Origin: Prevotellaceae bacterium UBA4372
Lineage (GTDB): Bacteria > Bacteroidota > Bacteroidia > Bacteroidales > Bacteroidaceae
DNA length: 25,235 nt
Direction: 5' to 3'
Assembly (NCBI GenBank): GCA_002391275.1
Contig: DGSC01000002.1
Coordinates: forward strand, 1 to 25,235
Positions 24,683-25,235 of the stretch are shown here, piece by piece; the first letter of the stretch is position 1; each line of letters opens with the position of its first letter. The translations under genes were made by a program, and so were the position numbers. Under the pieces are notes generated by a model. The model was given only the letters and a program-made list of their open reading frames with translations, was not told where the DNA came from and ran no database searches.

Positions 24683-25235
24683 TTAGGCAAGCAGGGCTTT
24701 CACTTGCTTGTACACATTCTCGGCCGTGAAGCCCAGCTTCTCATCGAGCACCTTGTAAGGAGCCGAGAAACCGAAGCTCTGGAGACCCCAGACGCAACCG
24801 TCGGCACCTACGAGACCTTCGAGGTTGACGGGCAGACCGGCAGTGAGGCCGAACTTCTTCACGCCGCAGGGCAGGATTGCCTGCTGGTACTCCTTCGGTT
24901 GCGAGCGGAACAGGCCCTCGGAGGGCACGCTGACGATGCGCACCTTCACGCCGTCCTTGCGCAGGAGTTCGGTGCCGGCCACGAGGGTCGATACTTCCGA
25001 TCCGCTGGCGAGCAGGATAACATCGGGATTCTCGTCGCTGCCAGCCACGATGTAAGCACCTTTCTCGGCCTGACGGTAGTCGTTGCCTGCGGGCAGGTCG
25101 GCGATGTTCTGACGGCTGAGGATGAGGGCAGTGGGGCTGTCGACATTCTCCATGGCCAGGCGCCATGCCTCGGTCGTCTCCTGTGCGTCGGCGGGACGCA
25201 GCACGAGGGTGGAGTTCTTGCCGTGGTGGTTCTTC
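24683..25235 (-). CDS. tkt: Transketolase, C-terminal part (cut by window edge)
   Basis: Transketolase moves two-carbon units between sugar phosphates with thiamine diphosphate. Only the last 184 codons are in the window; the frame is open to the right edge, with KNHHGKNSTLVLRPADAQET continuing beyond the in-frame GTG at 25204, so that GTG is not the start. The visible part holds the end of the pyrimidine-binding domain (TALILSRQN) and the C-terminal domain (VILLASGSEVSTLV, VRIVSVPS, GLQSFGFSAPYKVLDEKLGF). It belongs to the same pathway as rpiB to the left. The shared terminator lies about 60 bp past its stop. Confidence 0.95.
   Translation of the reverse strand, partial: KNHHGKNSTLVLRPADAQETTEAWRLAMENVDSPTALILSRQNIADLPAGNDYRQAEKGAYIVAGSDENPDVILLASGSEVSTLVAGTELLRKDGVKVRIVSVPSEGLFRSQPKEYQQAILPCGVKKFGLTAGLPVNLEGLVGADGCVWGLQSFGFSAPYKVLDEKLGFTAENVYKQVKALLA

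Overview
The window looks like a chromosomal segment from a Bacteroidales bacterium, most likely Prevotella or a close relative. The signs are promoters of the Bacteroidetes type (TTTG, 19-20 bp, TAnnTTTGC), a long SecA with Bacteroidetes-style insertions, a glutaminyl-tRNA synthetase, a radical SAM/lipoprotein pair of the kind found in gut Bacteroidales, and a large BspA-like leucine-rich-repeat surface protein. I see no phage genes, intact insertion sequence, CRISPR array, tRNA or rRNA.

Layout. (1) 289-6647, plus strand: a DUF4105 membrane protein, an alkaline-phosphatase-superfamily protein that lacks the usual late metal-ligand motif, and secA, closed by a strong bidirectional terminator. 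(2) 8383-6786, minus strand: a three-gene unit in which a SPASM-type radical SAM enzyme lies between two tiny lipoproteins that share an LYG-Pro motif. (3) 8555-12943, plus strand, divergent from unit 2: an ABC efflux unit with one ATPase, two MacB/FtsX-type permeases and one HlyD-type adaptor, and no TolC gene. (4) 12944-13509: a non-coding stretch with two kinds of tandem repeat and a leftward terminator. (5) 14868-13510, minus strand: two tandem deoxynucleoside kinase paralogues. (6) 15438-19344, plus strand: riboflavin synthase, glutaminyl-tRNA synthetase and a cytoplasmic TPR protein, closely spaced. (7) 19787-19350, minus strand: rpiB, with the end of a transketolase gene on the same strand at the right edge (25235-24683). 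Between these two pentose-phosphate genes, in the opposite direction, lies a self-contained unit: a promoter, a long structured leader, a 1430-residue BspA-like secreted LRR protein and a terminator.

How the genes work together. Most of the window is housekeeping: Sec export, riboflavin, Gln-tRNA, deoxynucleoside salvage and the non-oxidative pentose phosphate pathway. The accessory parts are the radical SAM/lipoprotein unit, whose product and chemistry are unknown to me, and the BspA unit. The BspA leader can fold into a hairpin of about 121 nt, and its apical strand can also pair with a downstream strand that is followed directly by five T. These two are the best candidates for undescribed biology.

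All calls rest on reading the sequence. No database search, folding program or alignment was run.
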